A DNA stretch of 64,000 nt from Limanda limanda. Its lineage: Eukaryota; Chordata; Actinopteri; Pleuronectiformes; Pleuronectidae. A program made the translations under genes and the position numbers. The notes under the pieces are model-generated. The model did not search any database. It saw nothing but the letters and a program-made list of their open reading frames with translations, and had not been told where the DNA came from. Positions within the stretch are counted from its first letter, which is position 1, and every line of letters begins with the position of its first letter. Below, in pieces: positions 10,240 to 23,172 of this stretch. Location: NCBI RefSeq assembly GCF_963576545.1, contig NW_026870491.1, positions 62,001 to 126,000 of the forward strand, given 5' to 3'.

Positions 10240-13200
10240 GATATTCTTGAATAACTTTTTTTGTGAAGGTCGGAGAGACTTGCAAGTAGGCTCTACCCCC
10301 ACTAAATGGGGTAGCGCGCATCGATCGGTACCATCCTTGAGCTTCTCCGACTTTCGGAAGGGTTAGGGTTAGGGTTAGGGATGAAAGCACATAGGAGAAA
10401 GAGATATTCTTGAATAACTTTTTTTGTGAAGGTCGGAGAGACTTGGAAAGTGGTTGCATCTGGACTAATTTGGGTCCTGCGGATCGATTGGTACCATCCC
10501 CGAGCTTGTACGACCTTCGGAAGAGGTCGACCGACGAAATTCCCCCAAATCTGAGGAGATATTCTTGAATAACTTTTTTTGTGAAGGTCGGAGAGACTTG
10601 CAAGTAGGCTCTACCCCCACTAAATGGGGTTGCGCGCATCGATCGGTACCATCCTTGAGCTTCTCCGACTTTCGGAAGGGTTAGGGTTAGGGTTAGGGAT
10701 GAAAGCACATAGGAGAAAGAGATATTCTTGAATAACTTTTTTTGTGAAGGTCGGAGAGACTTGCAAGTAGGCTCTACCCCCACTAAATGGGGTAGCGCGC
10801 ATCGATCGGTACCATCCTTGAGCTTCTCCGACTTTCGGAAGGGTTAGGGTTAGGGTTAGGGATGAAAGCACATAGGAGAAAGAGATATTCTTGAATAACT
10901 TTTTTTGTGAAGGTCGGAGAGACTTGGAAAGTGGTTGCATCTGGACTAATTTGGGTCCTGCGGATCGATTGGTACCATCCCCGAGCTTGTACGACCTTCG
11001 GAAGAGGTCGACCGACGAAATTCCCCCAAATCTGAGGAGATATTCTTGAATAACTTTTTTTGTGAAGGTCGGAGAGACTTGCAAGTAGGCTCTACCCCCA
11101 CTAAATGGGGTAGCGCGCATCGATCGGTACCATCCTTGAGCTTCTCCGACTTTCGGAAGGGTTAGGGTTAGGGTTAGGGATGAAAGCACATAGGAGAAAG
11201 AGATATTCTTGAATAACTTTTTTTGTGAAGGTCGGAGAGACTTGGAAAGTGGTTGCATCTGGACTAATTTGGGTCCTGCGGATCGATTGGTACCATCCCC
11301 GAGCTTGTACGACCTTCGGAAGAGGTCGACCAACGAAATTCCCCCAAATCTGAGGAGATATTCTTGAATAACTTTTTTTGTGAAGGTCGGAGAGACTTGC
11401 AAGTAGGCTCTACCCCCACTAAATGGGGTTGCGCGCATCGATCGGTACCATCCTTGAGCTTCTCCGACTTTCGGAAGGGTTAGGGTTAGGGTTAGGGATG
11501 AAAGCACATAGGAGAAAGAGATATTCTTGAATAACTTTTTTTGTGAAGGTCGGAGAGACTTGGAAAGTGGTTGCATCTGGACTAATTTGGGTCCTGCAGA
11601 TCGATTGGTACCATCCCCGAGCTTGTACGACCTTCGGAAGAGGTCGACCGACGAAATTCCCCCAAATCTGAGGAGATATTCTTGAATAACTTTTTTTTTG
11701 AAGGTCGGAGAGACTTGCAAGTAGGCTCTACCCCCACTAAATGGGGTTGCGCACATCGATCGGTACCATCCTTGAGCTTCTCCGACTTTCGGAAGGGTTA
11801 GGGTTAGGGTTAGGGATGAAAGCACATAGGAGAAAGAGATATTCTTGAATAACTTTTTTTGTGAAGGTCGGAGAGACTTGGAAAGTGGTTGCATCTGGAC
11901 TAATTTGGGTCCTGCGGATCGATTGGTACCATCCCCGAGCTTGTACGACCTTCGGAAGAGGTCGACCGACGAAATTCCCCCAAATCTGAGGAGATATTCT
12001 TGAATAACTTTTTTTTTGAAGGTCGGAGAGACTTGCAAGTAGGCTCTACCCCCACTAAATGGGGTTGCGCGCATCGATCGGTACCATCCTTGAGCTTCTC
12101 CGACTTTCGGAAGGGTTAGGGTTAGGGTTAGGGATGAAAGCACATAGGAGAAAGAGATATTCTTGAATAACTTTTTTTGTGAAGGTCGGAGAGACTTGCA
12201 AGTAGGCTCTACCCCCACTAAATGGGGTAGCGCGCATCGATCGGTACCATCCTTGAGCTTCTCCGACTTTCGGAAGGGTTAGGGTTAGGGTTAGGGATGA
12301 AAGCACATAGGAGAAAGAGATATTCTTGAATAACTTTTTTTGTGAAGGTCGGAGAGACTTGGAAATTGGTTGCATCTGGACTAATTTGGGTCCTGCGGAT
12401 CGATTGGTACCATCCCCGAGCTTGTACGACCTTCGGAAGAGGTCGACCGACGAAATTCCCCCAAATCTGAGGAGATATTCTTGAATAACTTTTTTTTTGA
12501 AGGTCGGAGAGACTTGCAAGTAGGCTCTACCCCCACTAAATGGGGTTGCGCGCATCGATCGGTACCATCCTTGAGCTTCTCCGACTTTCGGAAGGGTTAG
12601 GGTTAGGGTTAGGGATGAAAGCACATAGGAGAAAGAGATATTCTTGAATAACTTTTTTTGTGAAGGTCGGAGAGACTTGCAAGTAGGCTCTACCCCCACT
12701 AAATGGGGTAGCGCGCATCGATCGGTACCATCCTTGAGCTTCTCCGACTTTCGGAAGGGTTAGGGTTAGGGTTAGGGATGAAAGCACATAGGAGAAAGAG
12801 ATATTCTTGAATAACTTTTTTTGTGAAGGTCGGAGAGACTTGGAAATTGGTTGCATCTGGACTAATTTGGGTCCTGCGGATCGATTGGTACCATCCCCGA
12901 GCTTGTACGACCTTCGGAAGAGGTCGACCGACGAAATTCCCCCAAATCTGAGGAGATATTCTTGAATAACTTTTTTTGTGAAGGTCGGAGAGACTTGCAA
13001 GTAGGCTCTACCCCCACTAAATGGGGTAGCGCGCATCGATCGGTACCATCCTTGAGCTTCTCCGACTTTCGGAAGGGTTAGGGTTAGGGTTAGGGATGAA
13101 AGCACATAGGAGAAAGAGATATTCTTGAATAACTTTTTTTGTGAAGGTCGGAGAGACTTGGAAAGTGGTTGCATCTGGACTAATTTGGGTCCTGCGGATC

Positions 13201-14071
13201 GATTGGTACCATCCCCGAGCTTGTACGACCTTCGGAAGAGGTCGACCGACGAAATTCCCCCAAATCTGAGGAGATATTCTTGAATAACTTTTTTTGTGAA
13301 GGTCGGAGAGACTTGCAAGTAGGCTCTACCCCCACTAAATGGGGTTGCGCGCATCGATCGGTACCATCCTTGAGCTTCTCCGACTTTCGGAAGGGTTAGG
13401 GTTAGGGTTAGGGATGAAAGCACATAGGAGAAAGAGATATTCTTGAATAACTTTTTTTGTGAAGGTCGGAGAGACTTGGAAAGTGGTTGCATCTGGACTA
13501 ATTTGGGTCCTGCGGATCGATTGGTACCATCCCCGAGCTTGTACGACCTTCGGAAGAGGTCGACCGACGAAATTCCCCCAAATCTGAGGAGATATTCTTG
13601 AATAACTTTTTTTTTGAAGGTCGGAGAGACTTGCAAGTAGGCTCTACCCCCACTAAATGGGGTTGCGCACATCGATCGGTACCATCCTTGAGCTTCTCCG
13701 ACTTTCGGAAGGGTTTGGGTTAGGGTTAGGGATGAAAGCACATAGGAGAAAGAGATATTCTTGAATAACTTTTTTTGTGAAGGTCGGAGAGACTTGGAAA
13801 GTGGTTGCATCTGGACTAATTTGGGTCCTGCGGATCGATTGGTACCATCCCCGAGCTTGTACGACCTTCGGAAGAGGTCGACCGACGAAATTCCCCCAAA
13901 TCTGAGGAGATATTCTTGAATAACTTTTTTTTTGAAGGTCGGAGAGACTTGCAAGTAGGCTCTACCCCCACTAAATGGGGTTGCGCGCATCGATCGGTAC
14001 CATCCTTGAGCTTCTCCGACTTTCGGAAGGGTTAGGGTTAGGGTTAGGGATGAAAGCACATAGGAGAAAGA
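10240..14071 (+). repeat. Phrases of n = 1, 4, 1, 4
   Basis: Fourteen A and ten B. The two 1,435-bp phrases each end with two T9 A units, the first with GCAC. Private variants include GACCAACG near 11,332 (a CpG transition in B), CTTGGAAATTGG in two B units near 12,365 and 12,845, and one TTTGGG loop at 13,711-13,731. The two GGAAATTGG units lie 481 bp apart, which suggests a recent one-phrase duplication. Confidence 0.87.
13711..13731 (+). other. Telomeric tract with a TTT loop variant
   Basis: One A to T change at 13,716 turns the first TTAGGG into TTTGGG. The four G-tracts are kept but one TTAGGGTTA protein site is lost. I saw no second copy. Confidence 0.85.
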
Positions 14072-17000
14072 GATATTCTTGAATAACTTTTTTTGTGAAG
14101 GTCGGAGAGACTTGCAAGTAGGCTCTACCCCCACTAAATGGGGTAGCGCGCATCCATCGGTACCATCCTTGAGCTTCTCCGACTTTCGGAAGGGTTAGGG
14201 TTAGGGTTAGGGATGAAAGCACATAGGAGAAAGAGATATTCTTGAATAACTTTTTTTGTGAAGGTCGGAGAGACTTGGAAAGTGGTTGCATCTGGACTAA
14301 TTTGGGTCCTGCGGATCGATTGGTACCATCCCCGAGCTTGTACGACCTTCGGAAGAGGTCGACCGACGAAATTCCCCCAAATCTGAGGAGATATTCTTGA
14401 ATAACTTTTTTTGTGAAGGTCGGAGAGACTTGCAAGTAGGCTCTACCCCCACTAAATGGGGTTGCGCGCATCGATCGGTACCATCCTTGAGCTTCTCCGA
14501 CTTTCGGAAGGGTTAGGGTTAGGGTTAGGGATGAAAGCACATAGGAGAAAGAGATATTCTTGAATAACTTTTTTTGTGAAGGTCGGAGAGACTTGGAAAG
14601 TGGTTGCATCTGGACTAATTTGGGTCCTGCGGATCGATTGGTACCATCCCCGAGCTTGTACGACCTTCGGAAGAGGTCGACCGACGAAATTCCCCCAAAT
14701 CTGAGGAGATATTCTTGAATAACTTTTTTTTTGAAGGTCGGAGAGACTTGCAAGTAGGCTCTACCCCCACTAAATGGGGTTGCGCACATCGATCGGTACC
14801 ATCCTTGAGCTTCTCCGACTTTCGGAAGGGTTAGGGTTAGGGTTAGGGATGAAAGCACATAGGAGAAAGAGATATTCTTGAATAACTTTTTTTGTGAAGG
14901 TCGGAGAGACTTGGAAAGTGGTTGCATCTGGACTAATTTGGGTCCTGCGGATCGATTGGTACCATCCCCGAGCTTGTACGACCTTCGGAAGAGGTCGACC
15001 GACGAAATTCCCCCAAATCTGAGGAGATATTCTTGAATAACTTTTTTTTTGAAGGTCGGAGAGACTTGCAAGTAGGCTCTACCCCCACTAAATGGGGTTG
15101 CGCGCATCGATCGGTACCATCCTTGAGCTTCTCCGACTTTCGGAAGGGTTAGGGTTAGGGTTAGGGATGAAAGCACATAGGAGAAAGAGATATTCTTGAA
15201 TAACTTTTTTTGTGAAGGTCGGAGAGACTTGCAAGTAGGCTGTACCCCCACTAAATGGGGTAGCGCGCATCCATCGGTACCATCCTTGAGCTTCTCCGAC
15301 TTTCGGAAGGGTTAGGGTTAGGGTTAGGGATGAAAGCACATAGGAGAAAGAGATATTCTTGAATAACTTTTTTTGTGAAGGTCGGAGAGACTTGGAAAGT
15401 GGTTGCATCTGGACTAATTTGGGTCCTGCGGATCGATTGGTACCATCCCCGAGCTTGTACGACCTTCGGAAGAGGTCGACCGACGAAATTCCCCCAAATC
15501 TGAGGAGATATTCTTGAATAACTTTTTTTGTGAAGGTCGGAGAGACTTGCAAGTAGGCTCTACCCCCACTAAATGGGGTTGCGCGCATCGATCGGTACCA
15601 TCCTTGAGCTTCTCCGACTTTCGGAAGGGTTAGGGTTAGGGTTAGGGATGAAAGCACATAGGAGAAAGAGATATTCTTGAATAACTTTTTTTGTGAAGGT
15701 CGGAGAGACTTGGAAAGTGGTTGCATCTGGACTAATTTGGGTCCTGCGGATCGATTGGTACCATCCCCGAGCTTGTACGACCTTCGGAAGAGGTCGACCG
15801 ACGAAATTCCCCCAAATCTGAGGAGATATTCTTGAATAACTTTTTTTTTGAAGGTCGGAGAGACTTGCAAGTAGGCTCTACCCCCACTAAATGGGGTTGC
15901 GCACATCGATCGGTACCATCCTTGAGCTTCTCCGACTTTCGGAAGGGTTAGGGTTAGGGTTAGGGATGAAAGCACATAGGAGAAAGAGATATTCTTGAAT
16001 AACTTTTTTTGTGAAGGTCGGAGAGACTTGGAAAGTGGTTGCATCTGGACTAATTTGGGTCCTGCGGATCGATTGGTACCATCCCCGAGCTTGTACGACC
16101 TTCGGAAGAGGTCGACCGACGAAATTCCCCCAAATCTGAGGAGATATTCTTGAATAACTTTTTTTTTGAAGGTCGGAGAGACTTGCAAGTAGGCTCTACC
16201 CCCACTAAATGGGGTTGCGCGCATCGATCGGTACCATCCTTGAGCTTCTCCGACTTTCGGAAGGGTTAGGGTTAGGGTTAGGGATGAAAGCACATAGGAG
16301 AAAGAGATATTCTTGAATAACTTTTTTTGTGAAGGTCGGAGAGACTTGCAAGTAGGCTCTACCCCCACTAAATGGGGTAGCGCGCATCCATCGGTACCAT
16401 CCTTGAGCTTCTCCGACTTTCGGAAGGGTTAGGGTTAGGGTTAGGGATGAAAGCACATAGGAGAAAGAGATATTCTTGAATAACTTTTTTTGTGAAGGTC
16501 GGAGAGACTTGGAAAGTGGTTGCATCTGGACTAATTTGGGTCCTGCGGATCGATTGGTACCATCCCCGAGCTTGTACGACCTTCGGAAGAGGTCGACCGA
16601 CGAAATTCCCCCAAATCTGAGGAGATATTCTTGAATAACTTTTTTTGTGAAGGTCGGAGAGACTTGCAAGTAGGCTCTACCCCCACTAAATGGGGTTGCG
16701 CGCATCGATCGGTACCATCCTTGAGCTTCTCCGACTTTCGGAAGGGTTAGGGTTAGGGTTAGGGATGAAAGCACATAGGAGAAAGAGATATTCTTGAATA
16801 ACTTTTTTTGTGAAGGTCGGAGAGACTTGGAAAGTGGTTGCATCTGGACTAATTTGGGTCCTGCGGATCGATTGGTACCATCCCCGAGCTTGTACGACCT
16901 TCGGAAGAGGTCGACCGACGAAATTCCCCCAAATCTGAGGAGATATTCTTGAATAACTTTTTTTTTGAAGGTCGGAGAGACTTGCAAGTAGGCTCTACCC

Positions 17001-18533
17001 CCACTAAATGGGGTTGCGCACATCGATCGGTACCATCCTTGAGCTTCTCCGACTTTCGGAAGGGTTAGGGTTAGGGTTAGGGATGAAAGCACATAGGAGA
17101 AAGAGATATTCTTGAATAACTTTTTTTGTGAAGGTCGGAGAGACTTGGAAAGTGGTTGCATCTGGACTAATTTGGGTCCTGCGGATCGATTGGTACCATC
17201 CCCGAGCTTGTACGACCTTCGGAAGAGGTCGACCGACGAAATTCCCCCAAATCTGAGGAGATATTCTTGAATAACTTTTTTTTTGAAGGTCGGAGAGACT
17301 TGCAAGTAGGCTCTACCCCCACTAAATGGGGTTGCGCGCATCGATCGGTACCATCCTTGAGCTTCTCCGACTTTCGGAAGGGTTAGGGTTAGGGTTAGGG
17401 ATGAAAGCACATAGGAGAAAGAGATATTCTTGAATAACTTTTTTTGTGAAGGTCGGAGAGACTTGCAAGTAGGCTGTACCCCCACTAAATGGGGTAGCGC
17501 GCATCCATCGGTACCATCCTTGAGCTTCTCCGACTTTCGGAAGGGTTAGGGTTAGGGATGAAAGCACATAGGAGAAAGAGATATTCTTGAATAACTTTTT
17601 TTGTGAAGGTCGGAGAGACTTGGAAAGTGGTTGCATCTGGACTAATTTGGGTCCTGCGGATCGATTGGTACCATCCCCGAGCTTGTACGACCTTCGGAAG
17701 AGGTCGACCGACGAAATTCCCCCAAATCTGAGGAGATATTCTTGAATAACTTTTTTTGTGAAGGTCGGAGAGACTTGCAAGTAGGCTCTACCCCCACTAA
17801 ATGGGGTTGCGCGCATCGATCGGTACCATCCTTGAGCTTCTCCGACTTTCGGAAGGGTTAGGGTTAGGGTTAGGGATGAAAGCACATAGGAGAAAGAGAT
17901 ATTCTTGAATAACTTTTTTTGTGAAGGTCGGAGAGACTTGGAAAGTGGTTGCATCTGGACTAATTTGGGTCCTGCGGATCGATTGGTACCATCCCCGAGC
18001 TTGTACGACCTTCGGAAGAGGTCGACCGACGAAATTCCCCCAAATCTGAGGAGATATTCTTGAATAACTTTTTTTTTGAAGGTCGGAGAGACTTGCAAGT
18101 AGGCTCTACCCCCACTAAATGGGGTTGCGCACATCGATCGGTACCATCCTTGAGCTTCTCCGACTTTCGGAAGGGTTAGGGTTAGGGTTAGGGATGAAAG
18201 CACATAGGAGAAAGAGATATTCTTGAATAACTTTTTTTGTGAAGGTCGGAGAGACTTGGAAAGTGGTTGCATCTGGACTAATTTGGGTCCTGCGGATCGA
18301 TTGGTACCATCCCCGAGCTTGTACGACCTTCGGAAGAGGTCGACCGACGAAATTCCCCCAAATCTGAGGAGATATTCTTGAATAACTTTTTTTTTGAAGG
18401 TCGGAGAGACTTGCAAGTAGGCTCTACCCCCACTAAATGGGGTTGCGCGCATCGATCGGTACCATCCTTGAGCTTCTCCGACTTTCGGAAGGGTTAGGGT
18501 TAGGGTTAGGGATGAAAGCACATAGGAGAAAGA
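14072..18533 (+). repeat. Four n = 3 phrases (1,117-bp higher-order repeat)
   Basis: Sixteen A and twelve B in four consecutive phrases. The first and third share one set of variants and the second and fourth another (TGTACCCC near 15,242 and 17,476), so the real unit is a 2,234-bp pair. The fourth phrase has lost one hexamer and is 1,111 bp. The segmental duplication boundary at 15,355 falls inside this block. Confidence 0.88.
17543..17557 (+). other. Telomeric tract with one hexamer lost, duplicate of the 2,189 site
   Basis: It lies exactly 15,354 bp right of the first loss, so it was inherited through the segmental duplication and is not a separate event. Confidence 0.93.
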
Positions 18534-21500
18534 GATATTCTTGAATAACTTTTTTTGTGAAGGTCGGAGAGACTTGCAAGTAGGCTCTACCCCCACTAAA
18601 TGGGGTAGCGCGCATCCATCGGTACCATCCTTGAGCTTCTCCGACTTTCGGAAGGGTTAGGGTTAGGGTTAGGGATGAAAGCACATAGGAGAAAGAGATA
18701 TTCTTGAATAACTTTTTTTGTGAAGGTCGGAGAGACTTGAAAAGTGGTTGCATCTGGACTAATTTGGGTCCTGCGGATCGATTGGTACCATCCCCGAGCT
18801 TGTACGACCTTCGGAAGAGGTCGACCGACGAAATTCCCCCAAATCTGAGGAGATATTCTTGAATAACTTTTTTTGTGAAGGTCGGAGAGACTCTCAAGTA
18901 GGCTCTACCCCCACTAAATGGGGTTGCGCGCATCGATCGGTACCATCCTTGAGCTTCTCCGACTTTCGGAAGGGTTAGGGTTAGGGTTAGGGATGAAAGC
19001 ACATAGGAGAAAGAGATATTCTTGAATAACTTTTTTTGTGAAGGTCGGAGAGACTTGCAAGTAGGCTCTACCCCCACTAAATGGGGTAGCGCGCATCGAT
19101 CGGTACCATCCTTGAGCTTCTCCGACTTTCGGAAGGGTTAGGGTTAGGGTTAGGGATGAAAGCACATAGGAGAAAGAGATATTCTTGAATAACTTTTTTT
19201 GTGAAGGTCGGAGAGACTTGAAAAGTGGTTGCATCTGGACTAATTTGGGTCCTGCGGATCGATTGGTACCATCCCCGAGCTTGTACGACCTTCGGAAGAG
19301 GTCGACCGACGAAATTCCCCCAAATCTGAGGAGATATTCTTGAATAACTTTTTTTGTGAAGGTCGGAGAGACTCTCAAGTAGGCTCTACCCCCACTAAAT
19401 GGGGTTGCGCGCATCGATCGGTACCATCCTTGAGCTTCTCCGACTTTCGGAAGGGTTAGGGTTAGGGTTAGGGATGAAAGCACATAGGAGAAAGAGATAT
19501 TCTTGAATAACTTTTTTTGTGAAGGTCGGAGAGACTTGGAAAGTGGTTGCATCTGGACTAATTTGGGTCCTGCGGATCGATTGGTACCATCCCCGAGCTT
19601 GTACGACCTTCGGAAGAGGTCGACCGACGAAATTCCCCCAAATCTGAGGAGATATTCTTGAATAACTTTTTTTTTGAAGGTCGGAGAGACTTGCAAGTAG
19701 GCTCTACCCCCACTAAATGGGGTTGCGCGCATCGATCGGTACCATCCTTGAGCTTCTCCGACTTTCGGAAGGGTTAGGGTTAGGGTTAGGGATGAAAGCA
19801 CATAGGAGAAAGAGATATTCTTGAATAACTTTTTTTGTGAAGGTCGGAAAGACTTGCAAGTAGGCTCTACCCCCACTAAATGGGGTAGCGCGCATCGATC
19901 GGTACCATCCTTGAGCTTCTCCGACTTTCGGAAGGGTTAGGGTTAGGGTTAGGGATGAAAGCACATAGGAGAAAGAGATATTCTTGAATAACTTTTTTTG
20001 TGAAGGTCGGAGAGACTTGGAAAGTGGTTGCATCTGGACTAATTTGGGTCCTGCAGATCGATTGGTACCATCCCCGAGCTTGTACGACCTTCGGAAGAGG
20101 TCGACCGACGAAATTCCCCCAAATCTGAGGAGATATTCTTGAATAACTTTTTTTGTGAAGGTCGGAGAGACTTGCAAGTAGGCTCTACCCCCACTAAATG
20201 GGGTAGCGCGCATCGATCGGTACCATCCTTGAGCTTCTCCGACTTTCGGAAGGGTTAGGGTTAGGGTTAGGGATGAAAGCACATAGGAGAAAGAGATATT
20301 CTTGAATAACTTTTTTTGTGAAGGTCGGAGAGACTTGCAAGTAGGCTCTACCCCCACTAAATGGGGTAGCGCGCATCGATCGGTACCATCCTTGAGCTTC
20401 TCCGACTTTCGGAAGGGTTAGGGTTAGGGTTAGGGATGAAAGCACATAGGAGAAAGAGATATTCTTGAATAACTTTTTTTGTGAAGGTCGGAGAGACTTG
20501 AAAAGTGGTTGCATCTGGACTAATTTGGGTCCTGCGGATCGATTGGTACCATCCCCGAGCTTGTACGACCTTCGGAAGAGGTCGACCGACGAAATTCCCC
20601 CAAATCTGAGGAGATATTCTTGAATAACTTTTTTTGTGAAGGTCGGAGAGACTCTCAAGTAGGCTCTACCCCCACTAAATGGGGTTGCGCGCATCGATCG
20701 GTACCATCCTTGAGCTTCTCCGAGTTTCGGAAGGGTTAGGGTTAGGGTTAGGGATGAAAGCACATAGGAGAAAGAGATATTCTTGAATAACTTTTTTTGT
20801 GAAGGTCGGAGAGACTTGGAAAGTGGTTGCATCTGGACTAATTTGGGTCCTGCGGATCGATTGGTACCATCCCCGAGCTTGTACGACCTTCGGAAGAGGT
20901 CGACCGACGAAATTCCCCCAAATCTGAGGAGATATTCTTGAATAACTTTTTTTTTGAAGGTCGGAGAGACTTGCAAGTAGGCTCTACCCCCACTAAATGG
21001 GGTTGCGCACATCGATCGGTACCATCCTTGAGCTTCTCCGACTTTCGGAAGGGTTAGGGTTAGGGTTAGGGATGAAAGCACATAGGAGAAAGAGATATTC
21101 TTGAATAACTTTTTTTGTGAAGGTCGGAGAGACTTGGAAAGTGGTTGCATCTGGACTAATTTGGGTCCTGCGGATCGATTGGTACCATCCCCGAGCTTGT
21201 ACGACCTTCGGAAGAGGTCGACCGACGAAATTCCCCCAAATCTGAGGAGATATTCTTGAATAACTTTTTTTTTGAAGGTCGGAGAGACTTGCAAGTAGGC
21301 TCTACCCCCACTAAATGGGGTTGCGCGCATCGATCGGTACCATCCTTGAGCTTCTCCGACTTTCGGAAGGGTTAGGGTTAGGGTTAGGGATGAAAGCACA
21401 TAGGAGAAAGAGATATTCTTGAATAACTTTTTTTGTGAAGGTCGGAGAGACTTGCAAGTAGGCTCTACCCCCACTAAATGGGGTAGCGCGCATCCATCGG

Positions 21501-23172
21501 TACCATCCTTGAGCTTCTCCGACTTTCGGAAGGGTTAGGGTTAGGGTTAGGGATGAAAGCACATAGGAGAAAGAGATATTCTTGAATAACTTTTTTTGTG
21601 AAGGTCGGAGAGACTTGGAAAGTGGTTGCATCTGGACTAATTTGGGTCCTGCGGATCGATTGGTACCATCCCCGAGCTTGTACGACCTTCGGAAGAGGTC
21701 GACCGACGAAATTCCCCCAAATCTGAGGAGATATTCTTGAATAACTTTTTTTGTGAAGGTCGGAGAGACTTGCAAGTAGGCTCTACCCCCACTAAATGGG
21801 GTTGCGCGCATCGATCGGTACCATCCTTGAGCTTCTCCGACTTTCGGAAGGGTTAGGGTTAGGGTTAGGGATGAAAGCACATAGGAGAAAGAGATATTCT
21901 TGAATAACTTTTTTTGTGAAGGTCGGAGAGACTTGGAAAGTGGTTGCATCTGGACTAATTTGGGTCCTGCGGATCGATTGGTACCATCCCCGAGCTTGTA
22001 CGACCTTCGGAAGAGGTCGACCGACGAAATTCCCCCAAATCTGAGGAGATATTCTTGAATAACTTTTTTTTTGAAGGTCGGAGAGACTTGCAAGTAGGCT
22101 CTACCCCCACTAAATGGGGTTGCGCGCATCGATCGGTACCATCCTTGAGCTTCTCCGACTTTCGGAAGGGTTAGGGTTAGGGTTAGGGATGAAAGCACAT
22201 AGGAGAAAGAGATATTCTTGAATAACTTTTTTTGTGAAGGTCGGAAAGACTTGCAAGTAGGCTCTACCCCCACTAAATGGGGTAGCGCGCATCGATCGGT
22301 ACCATCCTTGAGCTTCTCCGACTTTCGGAAGGGTTAGGGTTAGGGTTAGGGATGAAAGCACATAGGAGAAAGAGATATTCTTGAATAACTTTTTTTGTGA
22401 AGGTCGGAGAGACTTGGAAAGTGGTTGCATCTGGACTAATTTGGGTCCTGCAGATCGATTGGTACCATCCCCGAGCTTGTACGACCTTCGGAAGAGGTCG
22501 ACCGACGAAATTCCCCCAAATCTGAGGAGATATTCTTGAATAACTTTTTTTGTGAAGGTCGGAGAGACTTGCAAGTAGGCTCTACCCCCACTAAATGGGG
22601 TAGCGCGCATCGATCGGTACCATCCTTGAGCTTCTCCGACTTTCGGAAGGGTTAGGGTTAGGGTTAGGGATGAAAGCACATAGGAGAAAGAGATATTCTT
22701 GAATAACTTTTTTTGTGAAGGTCGGAGAGACTTGCAAGTAGGCTCTACCCCCACTAAATGGGGTAGCGCGCATCGATCGGTACCATCCTTGAGCTTCTCC
22801 GACTTTCGGAAGGGTTAGGGTTAGGGTTAGGGATGAAAGCACATAGGAGAAAGAGATATTCTTGAATAACTTTTTTTGTGAAGGTCGGAGAGACTTGAAA
22901 AGTGGTTGCATCTGGACTAATTTGGGTCCTGCGGATCGATTGGTACCATCCCCGAGCTTGTACGACCTTCGGAAGAGGTCGACCGACGAAATTCCCCCAA
23001 ATCTGAGGAGATATTCTTGAATAACTTTTTTTGTGAAGGTCGGAGAGACTCTCAAGTAGGCTCTACCCCCACTAAATGGGGTTGCGCGCATCGATCGGTA
23101 CCATCCTTGAGCTTCTCCGAGTTTCGGAAGGGTTAGGGTTAGGGTTAGGGATGAAAGCACATAGGAGAAAGA
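18534..23172 (+). repeat. Short mixed phrases, copy 2
   Basis: The layout is the same as 3,180-7,818, shifted by 15,354 bp, with the same four B(GAAAAG)-A(CTCTCAAG) cassettes (near 18,891, 19,372, 20,653 and 23,049) and the CCGAGTTT variant near 20,723 and 23,121. Confidence 0.88.
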
